Origin: Poa pratensis
Taxonomy: Eukaryota; Streptophyta; Magnoliopsida; Poales; Poaceae
Direction: 5' to 3'
DNA length: 64,000 nt
NCBI GenBank assembly: GCA_947311845.1
Contig: CAMZMU010000071.1
Span: 16,982,578-17,046,577, forward strand
Position 1 is the stretch's first letter, and each line of letters opens with the position of its first letter. A model generated the notes under the pieces. That model made no database searches, was not told the origin of the DNA, and saw nothing but the letters and a program-made list of their open reading frames with translations. A program made the translations under genes and the position numbers. Below are positions 22,107 to 33,154 of this stretch, piece after piece.

Positions 22107-22840
22107 GCCAGCTCTCCTGCTTCACCTTTTCCTGCAAAACAATTATTCGGCCAATGGGCATTATAATATGCTCTGAAATACTTTGCCTTTTATTTGATGC
22201 CGCGTCTGTGCACTATATAAAATACTCAATATTGTGTAATAACTTATACTTTTTATGGTTTAGATGACCCTTTTGGTTTATCTTTAGCTTCTTATCAGTC
22301 GGTTTTCACATGACTTTCTCAGTTGCTACTTTTTCCTTTGCTAAAACAGGGTCAAACTAAGTCCCAGCATGGGCATCATAGTTGATTGAGTTAACAAGTA
22401 AGCAATCTGGTCATAAAATTGTGAGTAACATCAAACTGATAGGCAAGTTTAACCAAGAACAAAATTAAGGCTTAAAAGCCGGGTCTTAGGATTAAAACTT
22501 ATGGACTTATAATTCATAAGTCCCCAAGCCCTGGATCAATGTTTGTAAGTAAAGGCTTGAACTATGCATCATTACCCCATTGACCTCACAACATCTCTAT
22601 GCGTGCTCTCTTGGGCAACAGCTATAGGACTTTTTTGCTAAGCACTCCTTTGGGCAAAGCTTTATAAACATAATCTATGAATAAAAAGTAAAACAGCAGA
22701 AAAGATTTCTTCTCAAAATTCTTCTTTATTAAAGATATACCAGCAAGCCGCCTCATTAAAAACCTTCCAGTCCCCTTAGGTACCCTGGTAAGGAAAAGAG
22801 CGCGTCTGAAACCTGCTGGGGGTTACATCGTGTGTTACAT
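22107..22840 (-). other. Inverted 3' non-coding region of C
   Basis: Reverse complement of about 33160-33905, the region between pol and the antisense gene in the intact unit. No coding. Confidence 0.7.
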
Positions 22841-23190
22841 AACTCGGCCTAGGTTCATGTTCACTAGGTATAATATGGACGAAGATGAGCAATGTTTCAC
22901 GGCCGCTTCGTCTCTTCCATAGGAAGGATAGCATGGTCCGTGTTGTTCTCTTCTCCTTTCTCTCTCACATCTATCAGATAATATGACCCATTGTGCAATT
23001 TCCGACTGATAAGGAACGGCCCTTCCCATGGAGGAGTTAGCTTGTGCGTTCCCGACTGATTCTGCCTGAGCCGTAAAACTAAATCCCCTTCCTAGAAAGT
23101 TCTTGATCTTACTCGGCGACTATGATAACGCCGCAAATCCTGCTGATAAACTGCGGATCGTTCCAATGCTAACTCCAGCTCCTCTTCAGC
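22841..23190 (-). pseudogene. Inverted fragment of C integrase C-terminus
   Basis: On the minus strand it encodes the end of pol (the region of PWEGPFLIS and the end ILYLV, after frameshifts), matching 32840-33154 in reverse complement. At about 23188 it joins the direct copy of 35665 through the shared bases TTCA. Confidence 0.7.
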
Positions 23191-23375
23191 AGGAGAAGGA
23201 GAAACATTCCTCTGGTCAGTTGTTTGTTCCTTATCAGTCGGCTCAGCATGTTTTTCAGGGGTATCCTCCAAGTTATCTTCTTCAGCAATGGGAGGGCTTG
23301 GATCCCCGCTAAGAGTAGCTTTTGCCCTGGAATTGCAAGTATGAAAGTAATATAAGAAAGAGTAAAAGAAAGCAA

Positions 23376-24375
23376 AGTTGGTAAGTACAAGTAATAGAAG
23401 GATTATATATATTACCCGGTATTGACTTGAAAATCACGGGGGAGGTCATTGCTGGAGCCTGAAGAAGCTGTAAGGGAGTATGACTTAGAAACTCGGATTT
23501 GACCAGCTAAAGGATAACTATCAGAGGGATGTTTTTGTGGTTCGAAGTTAGAAAAGGAAGTACCAGGACGGCGTGGAGAGGGAATGTTTGGGATTCCTGG
23601 GTTAAGAGGATCCTCACCAGGGGAGGTCCGAGTAGCTCTCCTCTTGAGAGAGGGTTCAGCAGAGTTCTGCGAAGATTTTTGAAGAAGAGCTTGGTTGAGT
23701 TTTAGCATAGCAGGATAAGAATATGGTTCTATGGATATGCGTGAATATGGCACCTTGGCACAGATGGTGCGAGCCTTCCTTTTCCCGGTAGCAGCAGATT
23801 CAGTAGCTTCAGAGCTATGGCCGGGCGAAGGGGTGACTGCCTTTTCAGCCGGTTCTGGTATTATAAAGTGGGCATCAGTGCATAAATTGGGTTGAGTTTC
23901 GTTCTCAATTAAGCTTATGAAGAAGTGGCCGAGGGAGTCAAGTTCACCTTCTTCTTCATTTTTTTTCTTTTTCTTCTTCTTCTTCTTCTTCTTCTTCACT
24001 CGAGGACTGAGCCTCGTCTTCATCATCTTCATCATCGTCTGCCTCAGGAGTGGCAGCGGGAGTTTCAACTCGCCACCAGACATCAGATTCCTAGTGAAAA
24101 AGTAGAAGCAAAGTAATCAGTATACAATTGAGAAAAGAGTATGTTATTAAGATTTTTTATCAATCGGTACTTACTGGTGGTGCTGGGTTATTCTTACTGA
24201 ATGGCAGAAGGCCATTTTCTTTGATCGTCTCAACCTTTTCAGCAAGGAAGGCCTTGATAGCCTTGTTCAGAGCAGTGTTTGGGTAGGACTTCTCCGAGTA
24301 ACGGAGGGAATCAGTCAGATGGCCCGAGTAATCGCAAAGAAGCTTCTTGCGGATACTGTTGGGCTGAATTAGCCA
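23376..24375 (-). repeat. Right arm of the ~1-kb inverted repeat
   Basis: Partner of 20136-21102 in inverted orientation. Confidence 0.8.
23942..23997 (+). repeat. (CTT)n microsatellite
   Basis: CTT repeats with T-rich interruptions inside exon 2 of the antisense gene. The paralogous place at 36420-36456 is shorter, so this copy expanded. Confidence 0.85.
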
Positions 24376-25154
24376 GCCCATCCACGTTTGATCAGATCAG
24401 TTCCACGGAGACCGTGTGTAACAAGAACTGACATCTTCTTGAGAAGAGGCTGGATAGCTTCTCTCTCGGTGTCAGAGGCGAAGGATTTCATGTTGTTGTT
24501 GAGAATGAGGGGTTCGACCGAATAACCCGGTAAAGGGTGTTCACTGGCTGGTATCTTGGCTTTACAGTAAAAGTATGATTTTTGCCAATGTTTCACGTGG
24601 GTATGAAGTTCTAGAGAAGGCATGGCAGAACCTTTGCGGCGTTGAATAGAAACACCGCCACAGACCAAGAGGGGGCCATTCTTGTGCTCACGCTGAGGTT
24701 TGCACAAGAATAGCTCCAGGAAAAGAGCTAAGCTGGGAGGAGTGCATAAGTATGATTCACAAAGAACAATGTAATTACTAATGTTCAAGATGCAATTGGG
24801 TCCGAGATCGAAGACCCGGAGGCCGTAGTGACGAAGAAGATCCCTAAAGAAAGGATGACCCGGGGGACGAAAACCCCGGGTGACATGCTCAAGAAAGCAG
24901 ATAACTTCACCTTCCTTGGGGGAAGGCCGAGTCTCCTCTTCAGTCCCCCTCCACTCGATCTCCGACTGAAGAGGAAGAACGCCGGCCTCTGCCAGTTCTT
25001 CCAGCTTGGTCTGTGTAGCCATGGATTTGGCCCAGTTAGCCGTAATTCCAGATTTGCGCTTGGTGGTCTTCTTGATCTTCTTTGATGCCGATGCGGTGTT
25101 GCCATCACCGGCCTTGGCCTTGGCCTTCAGCTTCCTCGGATCTTTGGGTGCCAT

Positions 25155-25806
25155 GAGATCTAAAGATCTAGAAAATAGCAAGAAAAGAAAGGGAAAATAA
25201 CAAGCTCAAGAACAGCCCGAGGAAGAACAAGATGAGATCTAGATGGAAACCAAATGCAGGAATGAAAAACTTACCGGAGCTTGTGGAGATCTGGTGCGGA
25301 GTTGGTTTCCTGGTGATTAGTTGCAGCAATGCGGGGTTCCAATGGCCGGCGGCAGTGCGGCAAGCTTGGAGGAACCCTAACCCTAGCTCGAGGAGAGAGA
25401 AAACGGAAGGTTGAAGATGAAGGGCGCGGTGAATGGGGAAAGTGAAACCCTTTTACCGTGGTCCACTATTTATAGCCCAGGGTGAAACCCTAGGAGCATG
25501 AAAAAAGAGGAGATAAGGTTCTGGTTGACCATAGGTCAAAGATACGAGAGAATCTATCAGAGAATGTCTCTTGGTCGTTGACTTGAGAGAGTTGAGTACG
25601 AGAGAAATGCCGGGTTATAAAGAGAACCGCCAAAATGAGCTGGTCTGAAACATAACCCGGCCATTCAGTGTTAATGCTTTTTATTTTGTTTTCAGGAGTT
25701 TAACTCGGATAATCTCATCGGCAGCTACCCTCGAGTAATTGAATCAAGATCAAGGGTATCAAGTGAAGCAACCGATGAGCTTATGCAAGTCAAACTTGGG
25801 GACTAC
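25155..25806. other. Antisense promoter region and polypurine tract of the left C unit
   Basis: Holds the 5' leader of the antisense gene, the minus-strand TATA box CTATAAATAGT (25465-25475, 310 bp before its ATG) and, next to LTR2, AAACTTGGGGACTAC (25792-25806), the polypurine tract. Confidence 0.6.
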
Positions 25807-26411
25807 TGTTGGGGGGGTAATAACCCGGTATACTTATGACCAAGGAATAATCAGTCGGGTGGCCCAAGGTCTGGTCCGAGTGATGTATATAAGATATGGG
25901 CCGGGTTATAGTTGGGCCAATAGGCCTAATATGACTCGTCCCTGGAAGGAAGGACCTAGAAGAACTGGAGTCCGAGTGAAGGAAGAAACCGGGTGACTTG
26001 GAGGCTACGGAAGGTCTAGAAGAACCTAGAGTAGGACTCCGTGCTCGTATGTAACTCGGTATTCATTGTAAGTTCGGGAGACCCGGCGTCTATATAAACG
26101 GGCTCCCAGAATGTAGATAGATAAGTTCTAAGTCTCAAGTCATAAGTTTAACCCTAGTTCGATATCACCGCTATCAAGCGAAACCCTTGTAACCTGTCTC
26201 GTAACCCGGCTCTGTTGTCGTAGCCGAGTTATCGAGACCTTGAGATCAATAACATAGAAGCAGGAAGTAGGTCTTTATCTCCAATGGAGAGGCTGAACCT
26301 GGGTAAACCCTTTTTCCCCAATGAGCGTGACAATCTCCTGAAGGACCAAGGCGCCTTGCCCCAACATACAAGTTACCCTATGGTAACATCTGCCGTGTTA
26401 ACCCCACGACA
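25807..26411 (+). repeat. LTR2 of C (605 bp), shared by both units
   Basis: Starts TGTTGGGGGGGTAATAACCC and ends CCCCACGACA. TATA box TCTATATAAAC at about 26089-26099. Preceded by a polypurine tract and followed by a primer-binding site, so it is both a 3' and a 5' LTR. Confidence 0.9.
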
Positions 26412-26432
26412 GTTGGCGCCCACCGTGGGGCC
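26412..26432 (+). other. Primer-binding site of C
   Basis: TTGGCGCCCACCGTGGGGCC follows the LTR end directly. The same sequence occurs next to the 5' LTR of F (reverse complement, 54548-54568). TGGCGCC fits pairing with the CCA end of a tRNA; I do not assign which tRNA. Confidence 0.8.
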
Positions 26433-27031
26433 TGCGACCAAAGCTGTCCTCATCAAGGGAGAAGCTCTGCGAGGGATGGAGAACCTCGCGATCGGCGAAG
26501 TCAGGATGGATCAGCGCGGAAATCGCATCGTCGACGATTCCGGCTGGAAGGAAGAAGCAGATCTGCTGGATACCGGCCGGGTGATCCCGTTCGGTCGGAT
26601 CCACGTCTTCGTAGGTATGGTTAATGCAATTCAGCAATTTGATGACGAGGTTATGTGCGACTCCGTTTCAGGGGCAGCCACCATCGTCCAATCTGATGGA
26701 GAAGAATCAGTCGGAACAGGAGGTTTCGAACATCAGTCGGACATCCGGGCTTGCGAGCCGGAGTACCGACGTGAGGAAGATTGGATACAGATACTGAATC
26801 GATTTTACCGTTGTTTGACGAGAGATTTGGGTACGTGGCTGATGAGGAAGATTATGAGTCGGAGCCAAGGACCATGAAGCATGCGATGGTGTATACTCTG
26901 AGGAATCACAATGATGGAACAGAAACTTCAGTAAGCGAGGACGATGCCACGCGAGCGGCCAGAGAGAAAGAGAAAGAATTCAGCGTCTCACAACGTTTCA
27001 ACCGGGTGAAGGCTCGGGACAGCCGGTTGTG
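26433..27031 (+). pseudogene. C gag N-terminal region
   Basis: Two overlapping open frames (to 26877 and 26781-27032) with a frameshift near 26790. SILPLF..DYESE matches SILPVLDYESE in F, showing common origin. The first frame is already open through the LTR end and the primer-binding site (ATG at 26284). No known domain. Confidence 0.55.
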
Positions 27032-29110
27032 ATGGAAATCCCACCAGTTTTTAGGCCCTTGGACTTTGACGCAGCAATAGTTACAACCCCAATCACACCA
27101 GATAACGCAGCAACCCGGGCGCAGCAATTGGATACGTTACGAATCACGCTGGAGAATCAACAGAAGGCTTTATTGGCGGAGCAGCAGCGCATGTACGATG
27201 AGCAACAAGAGATAGAACGGGATCGAGCCCGTGTGGAGCAAGAAAGGATAACAGTGCAGAATCGCCATGAAGATCTTACAGCAGTACATCGGAGGAGGCA
27301 CGAAACCCGGGTGATGCCAGGCATGACTTTAGATCCAACGAGATTGAACTTTGCATCACCAAACGGAGCTCCCAATGTCACTCGGCCTGAGCCAGAGCCG
27401 GTTGGAATTGGGCATGGAATCATGGTTAGAGCAAATCAGGGAGGAAACGGGGTGCCACCCAACACTCGGGCCGGAGCTCAGCAAAATCAGAACACAGCGG
27501 CTGCGGGTGATATGCCACCACCAGCAGATCGGTTCCACACGCCCAGGGGTCACTACTCAAATCCGGCTGATAACGTGTACGCAGCAACATTAGCTTTATG
27601 CCGCATGCCGATTGATCAATCACCACAGGGAGACGAAGCGCGCAGGGCAATTGAGATGTTGAAAACTGCGATCACGCAGCAGGGAAACATGCCGGATAAG
27701 AGTGGAGCGTTACATTCAACACCATACAATAGCCGAGCTAACCGGAGTCATCACGGAGAAACACCAAGGCCAGCCGGATCAGGCGTCAGGAACGGACAGC
27801 AGAATCAAGGTCACCCGGCGCCGCAGCCTCAGCGTTCGGGACATCAGCAGAGGCCAGCCCAGAATCAACCGGTGCCGAGGCCGCATCAGCCGGCCCCGGC
27901 CCAGTCTGTGGCCCAAGCAATTGTCAACAGTTCAAGAGCACGGCGTGCGGCGAGCGCAAACCCGGCTTTAGGTGTCGCCGGAGGAGCCGGAGGACAACCT
28001 GAAGCAGGAGTGATGGGCCACGCACCAAATACCGGGTCAGGTTTGCCGTTAGTTTCTTCATTACTTAACCCGGTTGGAACTAAATGTCTTTCAGATGCTA
28101 TTAAGAGCGAACCTTTTCCCGAGAAGTTTAAAGAGCCAAGCAAGGTGACAAATTATGACCCCAGCATGGATCCAGAAACATGGCTCAGCAGTTACGAGAT
28201 GGCGATGAGTATTCGCAATGCCACCGCCAACTTGTGCGCGAGATACATGTACCTGATGATGAGTGAAGGAGCAGCAAAGTTATGGTTCAATGGATTACCC
28301 GAGAAATCTATCAATTCTTGGGATGAGTTGAAGGCATTATTTGTCAAGAATTTCAAGGGCACGTGTGAGAAGTTGTTCACTATAGAAGATTTGGAGCGAT
28401 GTTTCCAGAAGAAAGGCGAGTCAGCGCGTCACTGGATGCGCCGGGTCACAGCCATCATTCACTCATCAAAGGGAATTACACCAGCTGCGGCCGTGTCGTC
28501 GATGGAGAAAACCTGCAGATATGACCCGGTAATTCAGAAGATGGGTCGACTGAGGGCCACTGGCGAAGCAGAAACCATCACCATGGGACAGCTGATGGAA
28601 GCGGCTCATAAGCACGCATCCACAGACAAGACCCGGGATGATGAAGATAAGGGAAAAGGAAACGTCAACAACGGAGGAAAGAACAACAACAACAACAATG
28701 GGAACAATAATCACAATGGTAACAATGGGAATAACTCCAAAAGGCAGCATGATGGTGGTTCAGACTTGGTGGCAAACACAAACACCGGGTATAACAAGTT
28801 TCAGCGGCGAGATGACAATTATCGAGGCAATAACAACAATGGCAATTACAGGGGAAATTTCCGAGGACCGGCTAACCCCCAGGAAGCATTCAACATGCCG
28901 TGTCCACGTCATAGTAGGAACGGTAAACCGGCAAATCACTCTTTGGCCCAGTGTGTTGATCTTCAGAGATGGAAGAACGAGGAGTTTGCCAGGATGAACA
29001 TGGGAGGAAACGGTCCGAGGCCGGGTAATGGAAATAACCCGGCCCACGGACCACAAGCTGGAGGAAATAATGGAGGACCACCCGGCCCGATAATGGACCA
29101 GCCGGGTTAG
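27032..29110 (+). CDS. C gag polyprotein (capsid and zinc-knuckle-like), 692 aa
   Basis: One open frame. A Gln/Glu/Arg-rich coiled coil (residues about 20-95) is followed by a Pro/Gln/Gly-rich linker (100-340). The gag capsid domain (about 345-520) contains DPETWLSSYEMAMSI, LWFNGLPEKSINSWDELKAL and FQKKGESARHWMRRV. An Asn-rich basic tract (about 540-600) follows, then CPRH-x9-HSLAQC, a variant zinc knuckle. Assembles virus-like particles and binds RNA in related elements. Start taken at ATG 27032; gag homology with F begins further upstream, so the natural start may be earlier and lost to a frameshift. Confidence 0.8.
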   Translation: MEIPPVFRPLDFDAAIVTTPITPDNAATRAQQLDTLRITLENQQKALLAEQQRMYDEQQEIERDRARVEQERITVQNRHEDLTAVHRRRHETRVMPGMTLDPTRLNFASPNGAPNVTRPEPEPVGIGHGIMVRANQGGNGVPPNTRAGAQQNQNTAAAGDMPPPADRFHTPRGHYSNPADNVYAATLALCRMPIDQSPQGDEARRAIEMLKTAITQQGNMPDKSGALHSTPYNSRANRSHHGETPRPAGSGVRNGQQNQGHPAPQPQRSGHQQRPAQNQPVPRPHQPAPAQSVAQAIVNSSRARRAASANPALGVAGGAGGQPEAGVMGHAPNTGSGLPLVSSLLNPVGTKCLSDAIKSEPFPEKFKEPSKVTNYDPSMDPETWLSSYEMAMSIRNATANLCARYMYLMMSEGAAKLWFNGLPEKSINSWDELKALFVKNFKGTCEKLFTIEDLERCFQKKGESARHWMRRVTAIIHSSKGITPAAAVSSMEKTCRYDPVIQKMGRLRATGEAETITMGQLMEAAHKHASTDKTRDDEDKGKGNVNNGGKNNNNNNGNNNHNGNNGNNSKRQHDGGSDLVANTNTGYNKFQRRDDNYRGNNNNGNYRGNFRGPANPQEAFNMPCPRHSRNGKPANHSLAQCVDLQRWKNEEFARMNMGGNGPRPGNGNNPAHGPQAGGNNGGPPGPIMDQPG

Positions 29111-29940
29111 GTTTCCAGCAAAACCCCAAAGAGTTAAATCGAGGACAGTATCATATTACAGTTTCCAGCACTTGTCGGAGAGATCAGAAATTAAAGAAGA
29201 GGCTGTCAACGCCGTTCTTCCCGCGGTTCCGAGATATTTGAAGTGGTCCGAGTATCCGATCACTTGGTCTAGAGAGGATCACCCGGACCGAGTGGATGCA
29301 CCTGGAGCGTTGGCTTTAGTTGTTGCACCTCAGGTTTCGGGTTATATTTTACACAAGGTTCTTATGGATGGAGGTAGTAGCATCAACATTCTGTATTGGG
29401 ATACATTCATCCGGATGGGTTTCACAGCCAAGCAGCTTCACCCTTCTGGTACTATCTTTCATGGTATTGTCCTGGAAAGTCAGCAAGACCAGAGGGAACA
29501 ATAACATTGGAGGTCGCGTTTGGAGAATCAAAGGATAATTTCAGGTCTGAGATGATTTGTTTTGAGGTGGTCAAATTGAAGAGCCCTATCATGCTCTCTT
29601 TGGCCGTAACGTTTTTGCTAGATTCATGGCGAGGCCGTGTTATGTGTACTTAAAGATGAAGATGCCAGGTCCAAAAGGTATTATCACAGTCAATGGCAGT
29701 CGTGAGTTGGCGTTACAATGTGAGCAAGGTGATGCTGTTATGGCAGAACAAGCCTGTGCGGAAGAGGAGTTGAATTACTACAAAGCTACCACAAATCCGG
29801 ATGATGGGACAATTTTGAAGAAACCAATGACCGAAGAGAGGGCGAAATTCAAAGCGGCTCAGGATACCAAGATGATTGACTTCGTGCCGGGTGATTCGTC
29901 CAAGCAGTTCTCTATCGGGTCAAATCTGACTGACAAATAG
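29111..29940 (+). pseudogene. C protease, frameshifted
   Basis: LKWSEYPITWSREDHPDRV and HKVLMDGGSSINILYWDTF (active site D-G-G-S) lie in the frame 29172-29504. A frameshift near 29485 moves to GTITLEVAFGESKDNFRSE, another near 29600 breaks the GRPFF-like block, and 29626-29940 has LKMKMPGPKGIITVNGS and ends with TAG at 29938-29940, just before the RT. Confidence 0.75.
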
Positions 29941-30840
29941 GAAAGCGCGCTCATCGAATTCATCCGTGAGAATCGGGATGTCTTTGCATGGAAACCTAGT
30001 GACATGCCAGGCATACCGACTGAATTCGCTGAGCACCGCTTACATGTTGATCCTAAAGCAAGACCGATTAAACAGGGATTGCGCAGATTGAATGAGGAAA
30101 GAAGAAGGATTGTAGGAGAAGAGATAGCTCGTTTACTCGCCGCAGGATTCATTATGGAGTGTTACATCCAAAGTGGTTGGCTAACCCGGTTTTAGTGTTG
30201 AAAAAGAACAATGAGTGGAGGATGTGTATTGATTTCACAAGTTTGAACAAGCATTGTCCGAAGGATCCGTTTGCGTTACCAAGGATTGATCAAATCATAG
30301 ATGCTGTGGCAGGTAGTGATCTTTTGTGTTTCCTGGATGCATATTCAGGATACCATCAAATCAAGCTTGCAGAGGAGATTGGGAGAAGACATCATTTATC
30401 ACCCCATTTGGAGCTTTTTGTTACAAGAACATGACATTTGGACTGAAGAATGCTGGAGCAACTTATCAGAGGTGCATCCAGAGTTGTTTTGAGAAGCAGA
30501 TAGATCGGAACGTGCATGCGTATGTTGATGATGTGGTGATCAAGACAAAGAAGGCTGAGACATTTATCGATGATTTGAGAGAAACTTTTGCTAACTTAAG
30601 GAGGTTTCAGATGAAGCTTAACCCAAAAAAGTGTGTGTTTGGAGTTCCATCAGGAAATTACTCGGCTTTATTGTGTCCGAGCGTGGGATTGAAGCAAACC
30701 CGGAAAAGATAGCAGCAATCAATAGGTTGGGAAAGCCGACTGAATTGAAGGAAGTCCAGAAGATCACGGCTGTGGCTGCGTTGAGTAGGTTCATATCCGA
30801 CTGGGAGAGAAAGCAATTCCCTTATACCGACTCTTGAGGA
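29941..30840 (+). pseudogene. C reverse transcriptase, frameshifted
   Basis: Blocks in order: DVFAWKPSDMPGIPTEF, LLAAGFIMECYIQSGWL (frameshift), MCIDFTSLNKHCPKDPFALP, LCFLDAYSGYHQIKL (frameshift near 30390), FITPFGAFCYKNMTFGLKNA and VHAYVDDVVIKTKK with the Y-V-D-D box at about 30519-30530, LNPKKCVFGVPSG, then a frameshift. At least four breaks. Confidence 0.85.
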
Positions 30841-32278
30841 AGTCAGATAAATTTGTTTGGGATGAGGAAGCTGATAAAGCCCTGGAGGCATTGAAGGAAA
30901 CATTATCAAAGCACCAATCTTAGCTGCTCCAGCTCCAAAGGAGCCCATGCTGTTGTACATAGCTGCGAATTCCCGAGCAGTTAGTGTAGTTATTGTGGTA
31001 GAGCGAAAGGAAGAAGGAAAGGAGCATCTGGTTCAAAGGCCGGTTTATTATGTCAGTGAGGTTTTGACTCCGGCTAAACAGAGGTATCCCCAGTGGCAGA
31101 AGTTAGTTTTTGGCGTTTTCATGGCCAGTCGGAAGTTGAAGCATTACTTTCAAGAACACCCCATTACAGTGGTAAGTGGAGCACCATTGGCAGACATTGT
31201 GTGCAATACTGAAGCTACTGGAAGAATTGCCAAGTGGGCGATTGAGATGGGTGATTATCACATCAAGTATGAGCCTCGCACAGCGATTAAGTCACAAGCC
31301 TTGATTGATTTTGTCAATGATTGGACCGAGTTAAGCACGGCACCACCCAAGGCGCCGAGTTATAAGTCATGGGTTATGCATTTTGATGGATCCAAGCAGT
31401 ATGAGGGATCAGGAGCAGGAGTGGTTCTCACTTCACCCAAAGGGGATAAGATGAGTTATGTTCTTCAGATTCACTTCGATTGCACCAATAATATTGCTGA
31501 GTATGAAGCTTTGTTACATGGTTTGCGCATTGCCAAGGAGATGAACATCAAAAGGATTATGTGTTTCGGTGACTCGGATCTTGTAGCGCAGCAAGTTTCT
31601 GGGACTTGGGACAGGAAAGATGAGAAGATGGCGGCTTACAGAAGGGCTGTTGATGAAGCAGCTGGATTCTTTTCAGGATTCCAGGTGGATCATATTGATA
31701 GAAGGAAAAACGAGGCAGCAGATGCTTTGTCAAGATTGGGATCACGTAGAGAGCCAGTTCCACCAAATGTGTTCCTGGACGAGTTATGGAAGCCATCAGT
31801 CCAACTTCCGGGTGAAGAGGAAGATGAAAGTCCAGATCAAGATTCCGAGTTAGTAGCAGCGTTGCATGAGATTCCTGAGTGGACTGAACCATATCTGGAT
31901 TATATGATAAGGAAGATTTTGCCGAGTAATGAAGTTATGGCGCGACAAATTGTTAGAAGATCACTCGGCTATGCAGTAATTGATGGTGAGTTGTACAAGC
32001 GCAGTGTTTCTGGAGTTTATCAGCGATGTGTTTCATCAGTCGAAGGAAGGCAAATTTTGCAAGAGATACATGCTGGGGACTGTGGTCACATGCTTCATCT
32101 AGGTCTCTGGTGGCCAAGGCATTTAGGCATGGATTCTTTTGGCTTACAGCTTTCAAGGATGCAGAGCAGATTGTTAGGGCATGTGATGGATGTCAAAGAT
32201 ATGCAAGACAGGAGCATGTGCCAGCTCAGAATTGAGGACAATACCAATCACTTGGCCGTTTGCAGTTTGGGGTCTTGA
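30841..32278 (+). CDS. C RNase H and start of integrase, 443-aa open frame from 30947
   Basis: Open from 30947 to 32278. It contains the RT thumb/connection (YVSEVLTPAKQRYPQWQKLV), the additional RNase H module of the Tat clade (VMHFDGSKQYEGSGAGVVL, NIAEYEALLHGLRIAKE, CFGDSDLVAQQV, HIDRRKNEAADALSRLG) and the region leading to the integrase zinc motif. The motif breaks after GDCGH by a frameshift (about 32095). The HHCC continuation (RSLVAKAFRHGFFW, CDGCQRYARQ) is in the next frame. Confidence 0.75.
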
Positions 32279-33154
32279 TATGATGGGGCCCTTTCAGATG
32301 ACATCGTGCAAGAAAACTCATCTCTTGGTGGCTGTTGATAAGTTCACTAAGTGGGTTGAAGTGGAGCCAGTTACAAGTTGTGATGCTTCCAAAGTTGTCA
32401 CGTTTCTGAAGAAAATTATCAGTCGGTTTGGTTATCCTCACAGTATCATCACAGATAATGGGACCAACATGTCACTCGGTGAAACAGAGATATTCTGCAA
32501 AGAGAAGGGAATCAGATTAGACCTTGCTTCGGTGGCACATCCACAGGCCAACGGGCAGGTAGAAAGGAGTAATCAGGAAATATTGAAAGGAATCAAACCA
32601 AGACTTCGAGTTCCGATTGAAAAGGCGTATGGAGCTTGGGTGAAAGAGTTACCCGCAGTGGTTTGGGGGATCAATACAACCCCGAATAGATCAACCAAAC
32701 GTACACCGTTCTTTCTGGTGTATGGAGCAGAAGCAGTGTTACCGAGTGATATAGTCCATGACTCGCCAAGAGTGGCGGCGTATGTGGAGTCAAGCAATGC
32801 AATTGCAAGGGAGGATTCGATTGATGCCCTTGAAGAGGAGCGTGAGTTAGCATTGGAACGGTCCGCAGTTTATCAGCAGGATTTGCGGCGTTATCATAGT
32901 CGCCGAGTAAGATCAAGAACTTTCCAGGAAGGAGATTTAGTTTTACGGCTCAGACAGAATCAGTCGGGATGCACAAGCTAACTCCTCCATGGGAAGGGCC
33001 GTTCCTTATCAGTCGGAAATTGCACAATGGTTCATATTATCTGATAGATGTGAGAGAGAAAGGTGAAGAGAACAACACGGACCATGCTATCCTTCCTATG
33101 GAAGAGACGAAGCGGCCGTGGAACATTGCTCATCTTCGCCCATATTATACCTAG
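32026..33154 (+). pseudogene. C integrase
   Basis: Catalytic core in the frame 32190-32981: LDMMGPF (first Asp), VAVDKFTKWVEVEPV, IITDNGTNMSLGE (second Asp), HPQANGQVERSNQ (Glu), then PFFLVYGAEAVLPSDI and SRRVRSRTFQEGDLVLRL. A frameshift near 32970 puts the C-terminus (PWEGPFLISRKLHNGSYYL, ending WNIAHLRPYY) in another frame that stops at 33154. No chromodomain. All catalytic residues are readable. Confidence 0.85.

Larger units (their letters stand above)
23191..25154 (-). pseudogene. C left-unit antisense gene, exons 1-3, direct orientation
   Basis: Exon 1 25154-24175 starts MAPKDPRKLKAKAKAGDG and has FLEHVTRGFRPPGHPFFRDL and LRVFDLGPNCILNISNYIVL (gypsy-type transposon domain). It is nearly open but shifted near 24385. 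Exon 2 24090-23416 is acidic then Ser/Pro-rich. Exon 3 starts at 23326 and is cut at about 23191 by the inversion junction. The copy at 33906-37594 has the same splice sites. A CTT run in exon 2 has expanded into a poly-Lys stretch through a frame change. Confidence 0.75.

Noticed and set aside
20129..25806. Left part of C as an independent element inserted next to C
   Set aside because: The target duplication GGTTG encloses both units, and LTR2 has the polypurine tract on one side and the primer-binding site on the other, so it is one composite.
27030..27034. TGATG stop-start overlap before C gag, as in coupled translation
   Set aside because: F has its stop at a different place in the same coiled coil, so the C stop looks like decay after a frameshift, not a conserved gene boundary.
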